The notes beneath the pieces are model-generated. The model ran no database searches. It was not told the DNA's origin and was given only the letters and a program-made list of their open reading frames with translations. Shown here piece after piece: positions 1 through 5,822 of a stretch of 6,139 nucleotides of DNA. The stretch's first letter is position 1. Every line of letters starts with the position of its first letter. A program made the translations under genes and the position numbers. The stretch is from RAM1 sp943372515. GTDB taxonomy: Bacteria; Pseudomonadota; Gammaproteobacteria; Burkholderiales; Burkholderiaceae_C. Where the stretch lies: contig CALRYY010000171.1 in assembly GCA_943372515.1 (NCBI GenBank), positions 1 through 6,139 on the forward strand. Direction: 5' to 3'.

Positions 1-1
1 T

Positions 2-2155
2 GAAAAGCCCGCCACGGTGGTGTCGCTGGACGGCAAGGTGCTGGCCACGTACCAGCGCATCAACCGCGACTGGGTCAAGCTGAGCGCCATTTCACCCCCT
101 GTGGTGCAGGCGCTGATTGCCACCGAAGACCACAGGTTTTATGAACACCGGGGTATTGACGTCAAGCGCACCGTGGGCGCGGTGCTGCACACGCTCACAG
201 GCGACCGCCAGGGTGGATCGACCATCACGCAGCAACTGGCGCGCAACCTGTACCCCGAGCAGATCGGCCGATCGGTCAGCATCACACGCAAGCTGCGCGA
301 AGCCATCACGGCGCTGAAGATCGAGGCGGTTTACTCCAAGGACGAGATCCTGGAGTCGTACCTGAACACCGTGCCGTTCCTGTACAACGCGCACGGCATC
401 GAGATGGCCGCGCGCACCTACTTTGACAAGGGTGCGGGCAAGCTGGATGTGCTGGAAGCCGCCACACTGATCGGCATGCTCAAGGGCACCAGCTACTACA
501 ACCCGGTGACCAACCCCGAGCGTTCGCTGCAGCGGCGCAACATTGTGCTGGGCCAGATGGCCAAGCACGGCAAGCTCACGGACAAGCAGCTGGACGTGCT
601 GAAAAAGCGCCCCATGAAGCTGGACTTTGAACGCCAGCCCGAGCCGCTGGGCCCCGCGCCCCACCTGGCGCGGCAACTGCGCCGCTTTCTGATCGACTGG
701 GCGGACCGCAACGGCTACGACATTTTTTCAGACGGGCTGGTGGTGCGCACCACGATCGATTCGCGCCTGCAGGCCATGGCCAACCAGGCTGTGGCGCGCC
801 AGGGCGATTCGCTGCAAAACCTGGCCAGCGGCCAGTGGAGCGCGCGGGGCGGCTTTGCCCCCAACCGCCCGCTGGTGCAGACGCTGCTGCGCGAAACGCC
901 CCAGTACAAGGCCGCGCTGGCAGCCGGCCAGACCGACGCCCAGGCGCTGAAAACATTGGGCGCAGACGTCCCGTTGATGAAAGCATTGCGCGACGAAAAA
1001 ACACACCTGTCAGCCGGCTTCATGGCCCTGGACCCGCGCAACGGCCAGGTGCGGGCCTGGGTGGGCAGCCGGGATTTTCTGAAAGACCAGTTTGACCATG
1101 TGGCGCAGGCGCGCCGCCAGCCGGGCTCGACCTTCAAGCCGTTTGTGTACGGCGCCGCGTTCGAGCAGGGCATGAGCCCCGGCGAGGTCCTGATGGACGA
1201 GCCCGTGGAGATTGCCCTGGGCGGCGGCCAGGTGTGGCGGCCCACCGATGGCGGTGAGCCCAGCTACCAGCCCATGACGCTGCGCGACGGCCTGGCCCTG
1301 TCCAAAAACACCATCACGGCCCAGGTGGTCCAGCGCGTGGGCGCGCAGCGTGTGGCGGCACTGGCGCGCGCCATGGGTGTGCGCCAGAGCAAGCTCGAAG
1401 AAGTGCTGTCGCTGGCGCTGGGTACCAGCCCCGTGACGCTGCGCGAAATGGTCGCGGCCTACGGCACGCTGGCCAATGGCGGCAACTACATCGAGCCCAC
1501 CGTCATCCTGCAGGTGGAAGACCGCGACGGCAAGGTGCTGGAGGCTTTTGCGGCGCCCCCGCCCGAGCGCGCGCTGCCCCAGCCCGCTGCCGACCGGCTG
1601 CTGGACGCGCTGCGCGGCGCGATCGACCGCGGCACGGGTACCTCCATCCGCGGGCGCTTTGGCATTCAGGCTGATGTGGCGGGCAAGACCGGCACCACGC
1701 AAGACAACACCGACGGCTGGTTCATCCTGATGCACCCGCACCTGGTGGCGGGCGCCTGGGTGGGCTTTAACGACAGCCGCCTGACCATGAGCGACGGCTA
1801 TGGGCAGGGCGCACGCAGCGCACTGCCCATGGTGGGTGACTTCTTTGCGGCAGCGCTGCGGGGCAAGGTGCTGGACGGGCAGGTGCGTTTCAGCGCGCCG
1901 CAGGAGTCTTTTGCGCCGGCTGAGCCGCCACCGGCGGTCGTTGACCCTGGCGGATTCAGCAGCGCCAACGGCGGGTCGGCCCCGGGTTTTGCCGGCGGTG
2001 TGCCGGCAGAGGCCATGGTGGGGGGTGGGCCCGCGCCGGCGCAGCCTATGCCCGCGCCGCCGCAACCGGCAGCGCGCATCATCACGATTCCGCCGGTGGA
2101 TCCGCAGCAGCAGGGCACGCGCATCATCGGCATCCCCCAACAGCAAAACCAGTAG
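2..2155 (+). CDS. Class A (bifunctional) penicillin-binding protein, 5'-truncated by the window edge
   Basis: This enzyme polymerises and cross-links peptidoglycan on the outer face of the inner membrane. The reading frame is open from base 2 and the first visible residues continue upstream of the GTG at 17, so the true start and the membrane anchor lie off the left edge. Counting from that GTG, the GT51 glycosyltransferase domain covers about residues 30-200. It has the EDHRFYEHRGID motif with catalytic Glu37, GGSTITQQLARNLY at 66-79, a second conserved Glu at 95, and the SKDEILESYLN block at 107-117. The transpeptidase domain (about 330-610) has STFK with nucleophile Ser371, SKN at 429-431 and KTGTT at 557-561. 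All catalytic motifs are intact. The linker GLVVRTTIDSRLQ (240-252) is typical of the class, and I see no obvious OB-fold insert between the domains. The tail from about 627 is rich in Pro, Gly, Ala and Gln. The subclass (PBP1A-like or another paralogue) cannot be settled here, so no symbol is given. Confidence 0.95.
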   Translation, partial: EKPATVVSLDGKVLATYQRINRDWVKLSAISPPVVQALIATEDHRFYEHRGIDVKRTVGAVLHTLTGDRQGGSTITQQLARNLYPEQIGRSVSITRKLREAITALKIEAVYSKDEILESYLNTVPFLYNAHGIEMAARTYFDKGAGKLDVLEAATLIGMLKGTSYYNPVTNPERSLQRRNIVLGQMAKHGKLTDKQLDVLKKRPMKLDFERQPEPLGPAPHLARQLRRFLIDWADRNGYDIFSDGLVVRTTIDSRLQAMANQAVARQGDSLQNLASGQWSARGGFAPNRPLVQTLLRETPQYKAALAAGQTDAQALKTLGADVPLMKALRDEKTHLSAGFMALDPRNGQVRAWVGSRDFLKDQFDHVAQARRQPGSTFKPFVYGAAFEQGMSPGEVLMDEPVEIALGGGQVWRPTDGGEPSYQPMTLRDGLALSKNTITAQVVQRVGAQRVAALARAMGVRQSKLEEVLSLALGTSPVTLREMVAAYGTLANGGNYIEPTVILQVEDRDGKVLEAFAAPPPERALPQPAADRLLDALRGAIDRGTGTSIRGRFGIQADVAGKTGTTQDNTDGWFILMHPHLVAGAWVGFNDSRLTMSDGYGQGARSALPMVGDFFAAALRGKVLDGQVRFSAPQESFAPAEPPPAVVDPGGFSSANGGSAPGFAGGVPAEAMVGGGPAPAQPMPAPPQPAARIITIPPVDPQQQGTRIIGIPQQQNQ
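1895..2152 (+). other. Low-complexity Pro/Gly/Gln C-terminal tail of the penicillin-binding protein
   Basis: The last 86 residues (627-712 counting from the GTG at 17) follow the transpeptidase domain and are dominated by Pro, Ala, Gly and Gln, which suggests a disordered periplasmic extension. Near its end a short unit occurs twice: RIITIP followed by PVDPQQQ, then RIIGIP followed by QQQ (residues 687-699 and 702-710). The tail has no catalytic motif. Disordered tails are known in class A PBPs, but I do not know a function for this one. Confidence 0.7.
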
Positions 2156-2181
2156 CGTCCCCGGGGGCGTTACCATCGCCC

Positions 2182-2517
2182 ATGCGCAAAACTTATCCCC
2201 TTCGTGCCGAGGGCAAGCACCCCGACCGCGTGCTTGACGCGGTCAAGCACGACATCCGCAAATACCTCAAGCGCGAGCGCCGCCGCGCGCTTCCTGAGGG
2301 CACCGACTTCTGGGACTTTGACTGCAAGTTCGGCCTGGCGCCTGATTCGGCCGCCGTTGCCCACCTGGCCACCGTGATCCCGCAGCTGGACGCCGCAGCC
2401 CGCGAGGGCGCGACGTCGGTGTATGTGGAGATCCTGGCGCGTGCCGCCAAACGCAAGCCCCGGCCCGCAGGCGAAGCCGCGGGCCAGGCGCCTGACGAGG
2501 CCGGCGAAGAAGCCTGA
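2182..2517 (+). CDS. Small basic protein, DUF6172-like, function unknown
   Basis: This 111-residue protein has no signal peptide or membrane segment, so it is probably cytoplasmic. It opens MRKTYPL and has a highly basic predicted helix at 22-40 (KHDIRKYLKRERRRALPEG), an aromatic-acidic block FWDFDCKFG at 43-51, and a conserved-looking strand YVEILARA at 81-88. The last ~20 residues are an Ala/Gly/Glu-rich tail. From memory this pattern matches the proteobacterial DUF6172 family, which has no established function; the match is by eye and was not searched. The basic helix would suit nucleic-acid binding, but that is inference. The gene starts 26 nt after the penicillin-binding protein stop, so it is probably co-transcribed. 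The only Shine-Dalgarno-like sequence is a weak CGGGGGCG at 2162-2169. The stop codon lies 6 nt from the convergent rhlE stop. Confidence 0.8.
   Translation: MRKTYPLRAEGKHPDRVLDAVKHDIRKYLKRERRRALPEGTDFWDFDCKFGLAPDSAAVAHLATVIPQLDAAAREGATSVYVEILARAAKRKPRPAGEAAGQAPDEAGEEA
2462..2485 (-). other. Strong stem-loop downstream of rhlE, inside the end of the DUF6172-like gene
   Basis: GGCCCGC (2462-2468) pairs perfectly with GCGGGCC (2479-2485). Inside it, after a single bulged A at 2469, GGC (2470-2472) pairs with GCC (2476-2478), leaving a 3-nt loop. This gives ten base pairs, nine or ten of them G-C. On the minus strand it begins 39 nt past the rhlE stop. No T-run follows on that strand, so it is not a classic intrinsic terminator. 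It could protect an mRNA 3' end or mark a Rho-dependent end. It also falls in the Ala/Gly-rich tail codons of the plus-strand gene and could be a by-product of GC-rich coding. Confidence 0.35.
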
Positions 2518-2523
2518 CCCGCC

Positions 2524-3771
2524 TCAGCCTTCGCTGCGTGCCGCTGCTGCGCGTAGCTTGTCTTTTTTGCTGGGGCGCTTGCCCTTGATGCCACCGTTGC
2601 CGCCGCCCAGATCGGGCGCGGGCGGCGCTGCCACGTCCACCGGTTCAAAGCCTTCGACCCGCTCGCGGGGCAGGCTCAAGCCTTGGCGTTTTTCGATCAG
2701 GGCAAAGTGGGCGGCCGTGTCGGCGCTCACAAAGCTGATCGCCAGGCCGGGCTCGCCTGCGCGGCCCGTGCGGCCAATGCGGTGGATGTAGTCGGTGGGC
2801 GAGCGCGGCAGGTCGTAATTGACCACCACCGGCAGCTGCGCAATGTCGATGCCGCGCGCGGCCAGGTCGGTGGTGACCACCACCTCCCAGCGTTCGTCGC
2901 GAAACTCCTGCAGCACCTGCTGGCGCGCCCCCTGGCTCAGCTCGCCATGAAAGGGCGTGGCAAACACGCCGGCCTTGTAGAGCTTTTCAGCCACCACACC
3001 GGCGGCGTATTTGGTGGCCACAAACACCAGCGCGCGCTGCCAGCCCTGGGTTTTGACCAGGTGGCGCAGCAGCTGGGTGCGTTTGGCGGCGTCTACCTCG
3101 ATCACCCGTTGCACGATGGCGGGTGTATGGTCGGGCGTGTCGGCCACCTCCACGCGCACCGGGTCGTGCAGCAGCGCGCCGGCCAGCCCCTGCACCGCGT
3201 CGGGAAAGGTGGCTGAAAAAAACAGGTTTTGCCGTTGCGCGGGCAGCAGCGCCAGCACGCGGTTGAGCTCATCGGCAAAGCCCAGGTCCAGCAGACGGTC
3301 GGCTTCGTCCAGCACCAGCAGGCTCACGGTGTTGAGCTTCAGCGCGTTGTGGTCCACCAGATCCAGCAGGCGCCCGGGCGTGGCCACCACCACGTCGGCG
3401 CCGCCGCGCAGGCCCATCATTTGCGGGTTGATGGAGACACCACCAAACACAACGGCAACCCGGGGCCGCTGCGGCAGGTGTTGCGCCAGCGAGCGGATCA
3501 CTTCGCCCACCTGGGCGGCCAGCTCGCGCGTGGGCACCAGCACCAGCGCGCGTGTGCGGCGCGGGCCCGGCGGCATTCCCTGCAGGTGCTGCAGCAGGGG
3601 CAAGGCAAAGGCGGCTGTCTTGCCCGAGCCCGTCTGGGCGCGGCCCAGCAGGTCGGCGCCGCGCAGCGCAGGCGGTATGGCGCCCAGCTGGATGGGGGTG
3701 GGGCTGGCAAAGCCTGCGGCAGCAGCTGCGCGCAGCAGTTCGGGCGACAGGCCCAGAGATTCAAAAGACAT
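2524..3771 (-). CDS. rhlE: ATP-dependent DEAD-box RNA helicase RhlE
   Basis: This 415-residue cytoplasmic helicase unwinds short RNA duplexes using ATP; RhlE proteins act in ribosome assembly and RNA turnover. All core motifs are present in order: Q motif (PTPIQ, Gln28), motif I AQTGSGKT (45-52), Ia PTRELA (80-85), GG (110-111), Ib TPGR (131-134), II DEAD (155-158), III SAT (186-188), IV region ALVFVAT (247-253), V TTDLAARGIDI (300-310) and VI HRIGRTGRAG (330-339). The N-terminus MSFESLGLSPELLRAA is the usual RhlE opening, which fixes the ATG at 3771 although no good Shine-Dalgarno precedes it. After about residue 375 there is a short Pro/Gly stretch and then a basic tail (KGKRPSKKDKLRAAAARSEG), a common RNA-contact region in this family. 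Upstream on the same strand lie the 75-residue gene (44 nt gap) and the oxidoreductase gene. Other DEAD-box paralogues are possible but fit less well. Confidence 0.92.
   Translation of the reverse strand: MSFESLGLSPELLRAAAAAGFASPTPIQLGAIPPALRGADLLGRAQTGSGKTAAFALPLLQHLQGMPPGPRRTRALVLVPTRELAAQVGEVIRSLAQHLPQRPRVAVVFGGVSINPQMMGLRGGADVVVATPGRLLDLVDHNALKLNTVSLLVLDEADRLLDLGFADELNRVLALLPAQRQNLFFSATFPDAVQGLAGALLHDPVRVEVADTPDHTPAIVQRVIEVDAAKRTQLLRHLVKTQGWQRALVFVATKYAAGVVAEKLYKAGVFATPFHGELSQGARQQVLQEFRDERWEVVVTTDLAARGIDIAQLPVVVNYDLPRSPTDYIHRIGRTGRAGEPGLAISFVSADTAAHFALIEKRQGLSLPRERVEGFEPVDVAAPPAPDLGGGNGGIKGKRPSKKDKLRAAAARSEG
2533..2568 (+). terminator. Probable intrinsic terminator of the pbp/DUF6172 transcript, embedded in rhlE
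   Basis: On the plus strand, 2533-2541 (GCTGCGTGC) pairs with 2549-2557 (GCGCGTAGC) to give nine base pairs, two of them G-T wobbles, around a 7-nt loop. TTGTCTTTTTT follows directly at 2558-2568, with nine T in eleven. This is hairpin plus U-tract geometry, starting 15 nt after the stop of the DUF6172-like gene. The same bases encode the last ~12 codons of rhlE on the other strand, where the T-run is the Lys-Lys-Asp-Lys stretch. The wobbles and the broken T-run make strength uncertain. Confidence 0.55.
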
Positions 3772-3815
3772 GGGCGCAGGTTAACAGCACCCGGGCGGGC
3801 GGCGCAGGGTCTGGG

Positions 3816-4043
3816 TCAGGGCGCGCGGTGCAGGCGCGGTGCCGACAGCAAGGCCAGGTTGTCGTCAATCGCCTCGTCCAGGTTGCGCCAGCGCCCGCCC
3901 AGCTTGCCCATGATCATCAGGGTCTTCAGGGCTTTCAGGTCCTTGACGGTGGGGGCGACCTTGATTTGCGCGATGGCGGCGTCGGTGTTGCCGCTCTTGA
4001 CGAGCGTGATCACCTTGGCGGCCCAGTCATTTGCTTTGGCCAT
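3816..4043 (-). CDS. Small protein of unknown function (75 aa), translationally coupled
   Basis: I do not recognise this protein. It has 75 residues, no signal peptide and no membrane segment, and looks largely helical: MAKANDWAAKVITLVKSGN, then DAAIAQIKVAP, then VKDLKALKTLMIMGKLGGRW, then NLDEAIDDNLALL, ending SAPRLHRAP. Helix pairs of this kind recall a TPR-like or small regulatory fold, but that is only an impression. The frame stays open upstream to 4118, yet the ATG at 4043 is the real start. It has an excellent Shine-Dalgarno (AAAGGGAGG at 4057-4049, 5-nt spacing), and the longer version would run through the oxidoreductase coding sequence with a Cys/Arg-rich, unnatural composition. The oxidoreductase stop is one base upstream, so the two are almost certainly co-transcribed and coupled in translation. 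Confidence 0.75.
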   Translation of the reverse strand: MAKANDWAAKVITLVKSGNTDAAIAQIKVAPTVKDLKALKTLMIMGKLGGRWRNLDEAIDDNLALLSAPRLHRAP

Positions 4044-4044
4044 G

Positions 4045-5043
4045 TCAGCCTCCCTTTCGCAGCTGGGGTTGCACTTGCGCCAGCAGCTCGTACGAGCGCA
4101 CGCGCAGCGCATGATCAAACATCTGGGTGGGCACCATCAGTTCGTCCGCGCCTGTCAGGTCAATGAAGGCCTGCACCTTGTCCAGCACGGTCTGCGGCGA
4201 GCCGATGGCGTAGCACGACATCACCGTGTCCAGCACGGCCCGCTCCTGCGGGCCTGCGTTGTCGTAGTAGCCCGGGCGCGGCGGCGGCAGCTTGCCGGGC
4301 CGGCCGGTGCGCAGGTTCACAAAGGCCTGCTGCATGGATGTGGCCAGGTCATTGGCCTCGGCGTCGGTGGGCGCGGCAAACACGCCGCAGCCCAGCATCA
4401 CATAGGGCTGGGCCAATTGGGCCGATGCCTTGAAGGTACTGCGGTAGATGTCGATGGCCTGCATCATCTGCGCCGGTGCAAAGTGCGATGCAAATGCAAA
4501 CGGCAAGCCCAGCATGGCCGCCAGCTGCGCGCCGAAAAGGCTCGACCCCAAAATCCACACCGGCACCTTGGCGCCCTGGCCCGGCACGGCGCGCACGCGC
4601 TGCTGGGGTGCGTCCGACATGTAGTCCATCAGCTCCACCACGTCGCGCGGGAATTCATCGGCGTCTGACGACAGGTTGCGCCGCAGCGCGTGGGCCGTGG
4701 CCTGGTCGGACCCCGGCGCGCGGCCCAGGCCCAAGTCGATGCGCCCGGGGTACAGCGCCTGCAGCGTGCCGAATTGCTCGGCGATGACCAGCGGCGAATG
4801 GTTGGGCAGCATGATGCCGCCCGCGCCCACGCGGATGCGGCTGGTGCCGCCGGCCACATGGCCGATGAGGATGGAGGTGGCCGCGCTGGCAATGCCGGGC
4901 ATGCCGTGGTGCTCGGCCAGCCAGTAGCGCGAATAGCCCAGGCGGTCGGCGTTTTGCGCCAGATTCAGTGTGTTGCGAAACGATTGCGCAGCGTCGCTGC
5001 CTTCGGTGACGGGGGACAGATCCAGGACAGATAGGGGAAACAT
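4045..5043 (-). CDS. LLM-class flavin-dependent oxidoreductase (luciferase family group 1, YhbW-like)
   Basis: This 332-residue protein belongs to the bacterial luciferase-like TIM-barrel superfamily, whose members use reduced FMN (or F420) to oxidise a substrate with oxygen. The opening MFPLSVLDLSPVTEGSDAAQ matches the 'group 1' branch that includes E. coli YhbW. Further landmarks are WLAEHH (41-46), GMPGIAS (47-53), the flavin-region block GAGGIMLPNHSPL (73-85), FGTLQALYPGRIDLGLGRAPG (91-111), PVWILGSS (161-168) and FASHFAP (184-190). The length is normal for the branch. The ATG at 5043 is chosen because the family begins there and GGAG lies just upstream, although only 2 nt away; a TTG at 5082 would add 13 residues with no family support. 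The natural substrate is unknown, as for most of the branch. The gene diverges from the GST gene and is followed by the coupled 75-residue gene. Confidence 0.9.
   Translation of the reverse strand: MFPLSVLDLSPVTEGSDAAQSFRNTLNLAQNADRLGYSRYWLAEHHGMPGIASAATSILIGHVAGGTSRIRVGAGGIMLPNHSPLVIAEQFGTLQALYPGRIDLGLGRAPGSDQATAHALRRNLSSDADEFPRDVVELMDYMSDAPQQRVRAVPGQGAKVPVWILGSSLFGAQLAAMLGLPFAFASHFAPAQMMQAIDIYRSTFKASAQLAQPYVMLGCGVFAAPTDAEANDLATSMQQAFVNLRTGRPGKLPPPRPGYYDNAGPQERAVLDTVMSCYAIGSPQTVLDKVQAFIDLTGADELMVPTQMFDHALRVRSYELLAQVQPQLRKGG
4049..4057 (-). promoter_or_regulatory. Ribosome binding site of the 75-aa gene, inside the oxidoreductase 3' end
   Basis: Read on the minus strand the bases are AAAGGGAGG, 5 nt before the ATG at 4043. 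They also encode the final Lys-Gly-Gly of the oxidoreductase, whose TGA follows at 4047-4045. This site decides the start of the small gene. It also implies that ribosomes finishing the upstream gene could reinitiate at once. Confidence 0.8.
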
Positions 5044-5108
5044 GGCTCCAAGTGTCGCGCAAGATGGCTTGTGGCGTTGCAAAAGGGGTTTGGACCCACC
5101 GGCGCAGG

Positions 5109-5133
5109 CGTGTCCCCTGCGTGGCAGGACACG
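5109..5133. promoter_or_regulatory. Inverted repeat, possible operator
   Basis: CGTGTCC (5109-5115) and GGACACG (5127-5133) are a perfect 7-bp inverted repeat separated by 11 bp, giving a centre-to-centre distance of 18 bp. That suits a dimeric repressor or activator. The interior can also pair (TGC 5118-5120 with GCA 5124-5126), so a hairpin in RNA is an alternative. Its place between two divergent genes, 14 bp before a -10-like TACACT, favours a shared operator. No regulator gene is visible in the window. Confidence 0.4.
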
Positions 5134-5163
5134 TGGGCGGCGCCCTCTACACTTCGGCGGATC

Positions 5164-5171
5164 AAAAGGAG
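5164..5171 (+). promoter_or_regulatory. Ribosome binding site of the GST gene
   Basis: AAAAGGAG ends 9 nt before the ATG at 5181. It selects that start over an in-frame ATG at 5052, which would add 43 residues of Arg-rich sequence unlike any GST and would run through the inverted repeat. Confidence 0.8.
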
Positions 5172-5180
5172 ACCTTTGCC

Positions 5181-5822
5181 ATGATCACGTTGTGCGGTTC
5201 CCCCATTTCCAACTACTACAACAAGGTCAAGTTGGCCCTGCTGGAAAAGGGCGTGCCCTTTACCGAAGAGCTGGTGCCCACCAAGAGCACCGACCCGGCC
5301 GTGCTGGCCGCGTCGCCGCTGGCCAAGATCCCGTTCATCCGCACGCCGCAAGGCGGCCTGTGCGAGAGCCAGGCGATCCTGGAATACATCGAATCCGCCC
5401 ACCCCCGCCCCGCGCTGCTGCCGGCCGACCCGTTTGCCGCAGCCAAGGTGCGTGAGCTGACCACCTTCATCGACCTGCACCTGGAACTGGTGGCGCGCGA
5501 CTTGTACCCGCAGGCCTTTTTTGGCGGCACGGTCAGCGACAACAGCAAGGCGCGTGTGCAAAAGCAGCTGGAAAAGAACATTGCCGCGTTCAAGCAGCTG
5601 GCCAAGTTCGCACCGTTCGTGGCGGGCGACACGTTCACCCAGGCCGATTGCGCCGCGTTTGCCAACCTGCCGCTGCTGGGCATGGCCACCAAGGCCGTGC
5701 TGGGCGAAGACATGCTGCTGGCTGCAGGCATTGACTACAAGCCCTACATCAAGCTCGTGAGCGAACGCCCCACGGCACAAAAGGTCGTGGCCGACCGCAA
5801 GGCTGCGTCCACGCGCCTATGA
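5181..5822 (+). CDS. Glutathione S-transferase-like protein
   Basis: This 213-residue cytoplasmic protein has the GST layout: a thioredoxin-fold domain (about 1-80) and an all-helical domain (about 90-205). The N-terminus MITLCGSPISNYYNKVKLAL places a candidate catalytic Ser at 10 (or 7). Pro51 in AKIPF is the expected cis-proline, and ESQAILEYIE (62-71) is the glutathione gamma-glutamyl recognition segment. In the second domain GDTFTQADCAAF (149-160) carries the N-capping box (Thr153, Asp156) conserved across GSTs. Family members conjugate glutathione to electrophiles or act in related thiol chemistry; the substrate here cannot be read from sequence. The start is set by a good ribosome binding site. 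The stop overlaps the start of the next gene by ATGA, so the two form an operon. Confidence 0.9.
   Translation: MITLCGSPISNYYNKVKLALLEKGVPFTEELVPTKSTDPAVLAASPLAKIPFIRTPQGGLCESQAILEYIESAHPRPALLPADPFAAAKVRELTTFIDLHLELVARDLYPQAFFGGTVSDNSKARVQKQLEKNIAAFKQLAKFAPFVAGDTFTQADCAAFANLPLLGMATKAVLGEDMLLAAGIDYKPYIKLVSERPTAQKVVADRKAASTRL

Larger units (their letters stand above)
5044..5180. promoter_or_regulatory. Divergent intergenic region between oxidoreductase and GST genes
   Basis: These 137 bp must hold the start signals for both directions. I see no strong sigma-70 promoter on either strand. The best plus-strand candidate is a -10-like TACACT at 5148-5153 without a recognisable -35, and no convincing minus-strand promoter is visible. 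The 25-bp dyad at 5109-5133 lies just upstream of that -10-like element. A smaller dyad, GGGT-TTGG-ACCC, lies at 5086-5097. No hairpin with a T-run and no coding potential that I would trust is present. Confidence 0.45.

Noticed and set aside
1990..2008. Palindromic GCCGGC pair forming a 7-bp hairpin in the penicillin-binding protein tail
   Set aside because: It lies mid-gene in Gly/Ala codons and has no T-run, so it is probably a composition effect.
2155..2170. Near-palindrome around CCCCGGGG between the penicillin-binding and DUF6172-like genes
   Set aside because: It has no loop, so it cannot form a terminator hairpin, and it is too short to argue for an operator.
1010..2176. A 388-codon open frame on the minus strand opposite the penicillin-binding protein
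   Set aside because: It is Arg/His/Ala-rich, has no motif, and lies entirely opposite intact transpeptidase motifs, so it is a shadow of codon bias.
3773..3808. Direct repeat GGCGCAGG at 3773-3780 and 3801-3808, with another copy at 5101-5108
   Set aside because: The 8-mer also occurs inside coding sequence (1102-1109) and is made of common GC-rich triplets, so chance is the simplest explanation.
4044..4118. Longer version of the 75-aa protein starting at 4118
   Set aside because: The extra 25 residues are Cys/Arg-rich and overlap the oxidoreductase coding sequence; the strong Shine-Dalgarno points to 4043.
3229..4668. A 479-codon open frame on the plus strand across rhlE, the 75-aa gene and the oxidoreductase
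   Set aside because: It is antisense to three well-supported genes, rich in His, Arg, Gln and Gly with no domain I recognise. Long antisense frames are expected in GC-rich coding DNA.
5052..5180. N-terminal extension of the GST to an in-frame ATG at 5052
   Set aside because: The extension is Arg-rich, unlike GST N-termini, and the ATG at 5181 has a good ribosome binding site and the normal family start.
4965..5780. A 271-codon minus-strand open frame opposite the GST gene
   Set aside because: It runs through the divergent intergenic region and opposite the conserved GST domains, and has no family resemblance.
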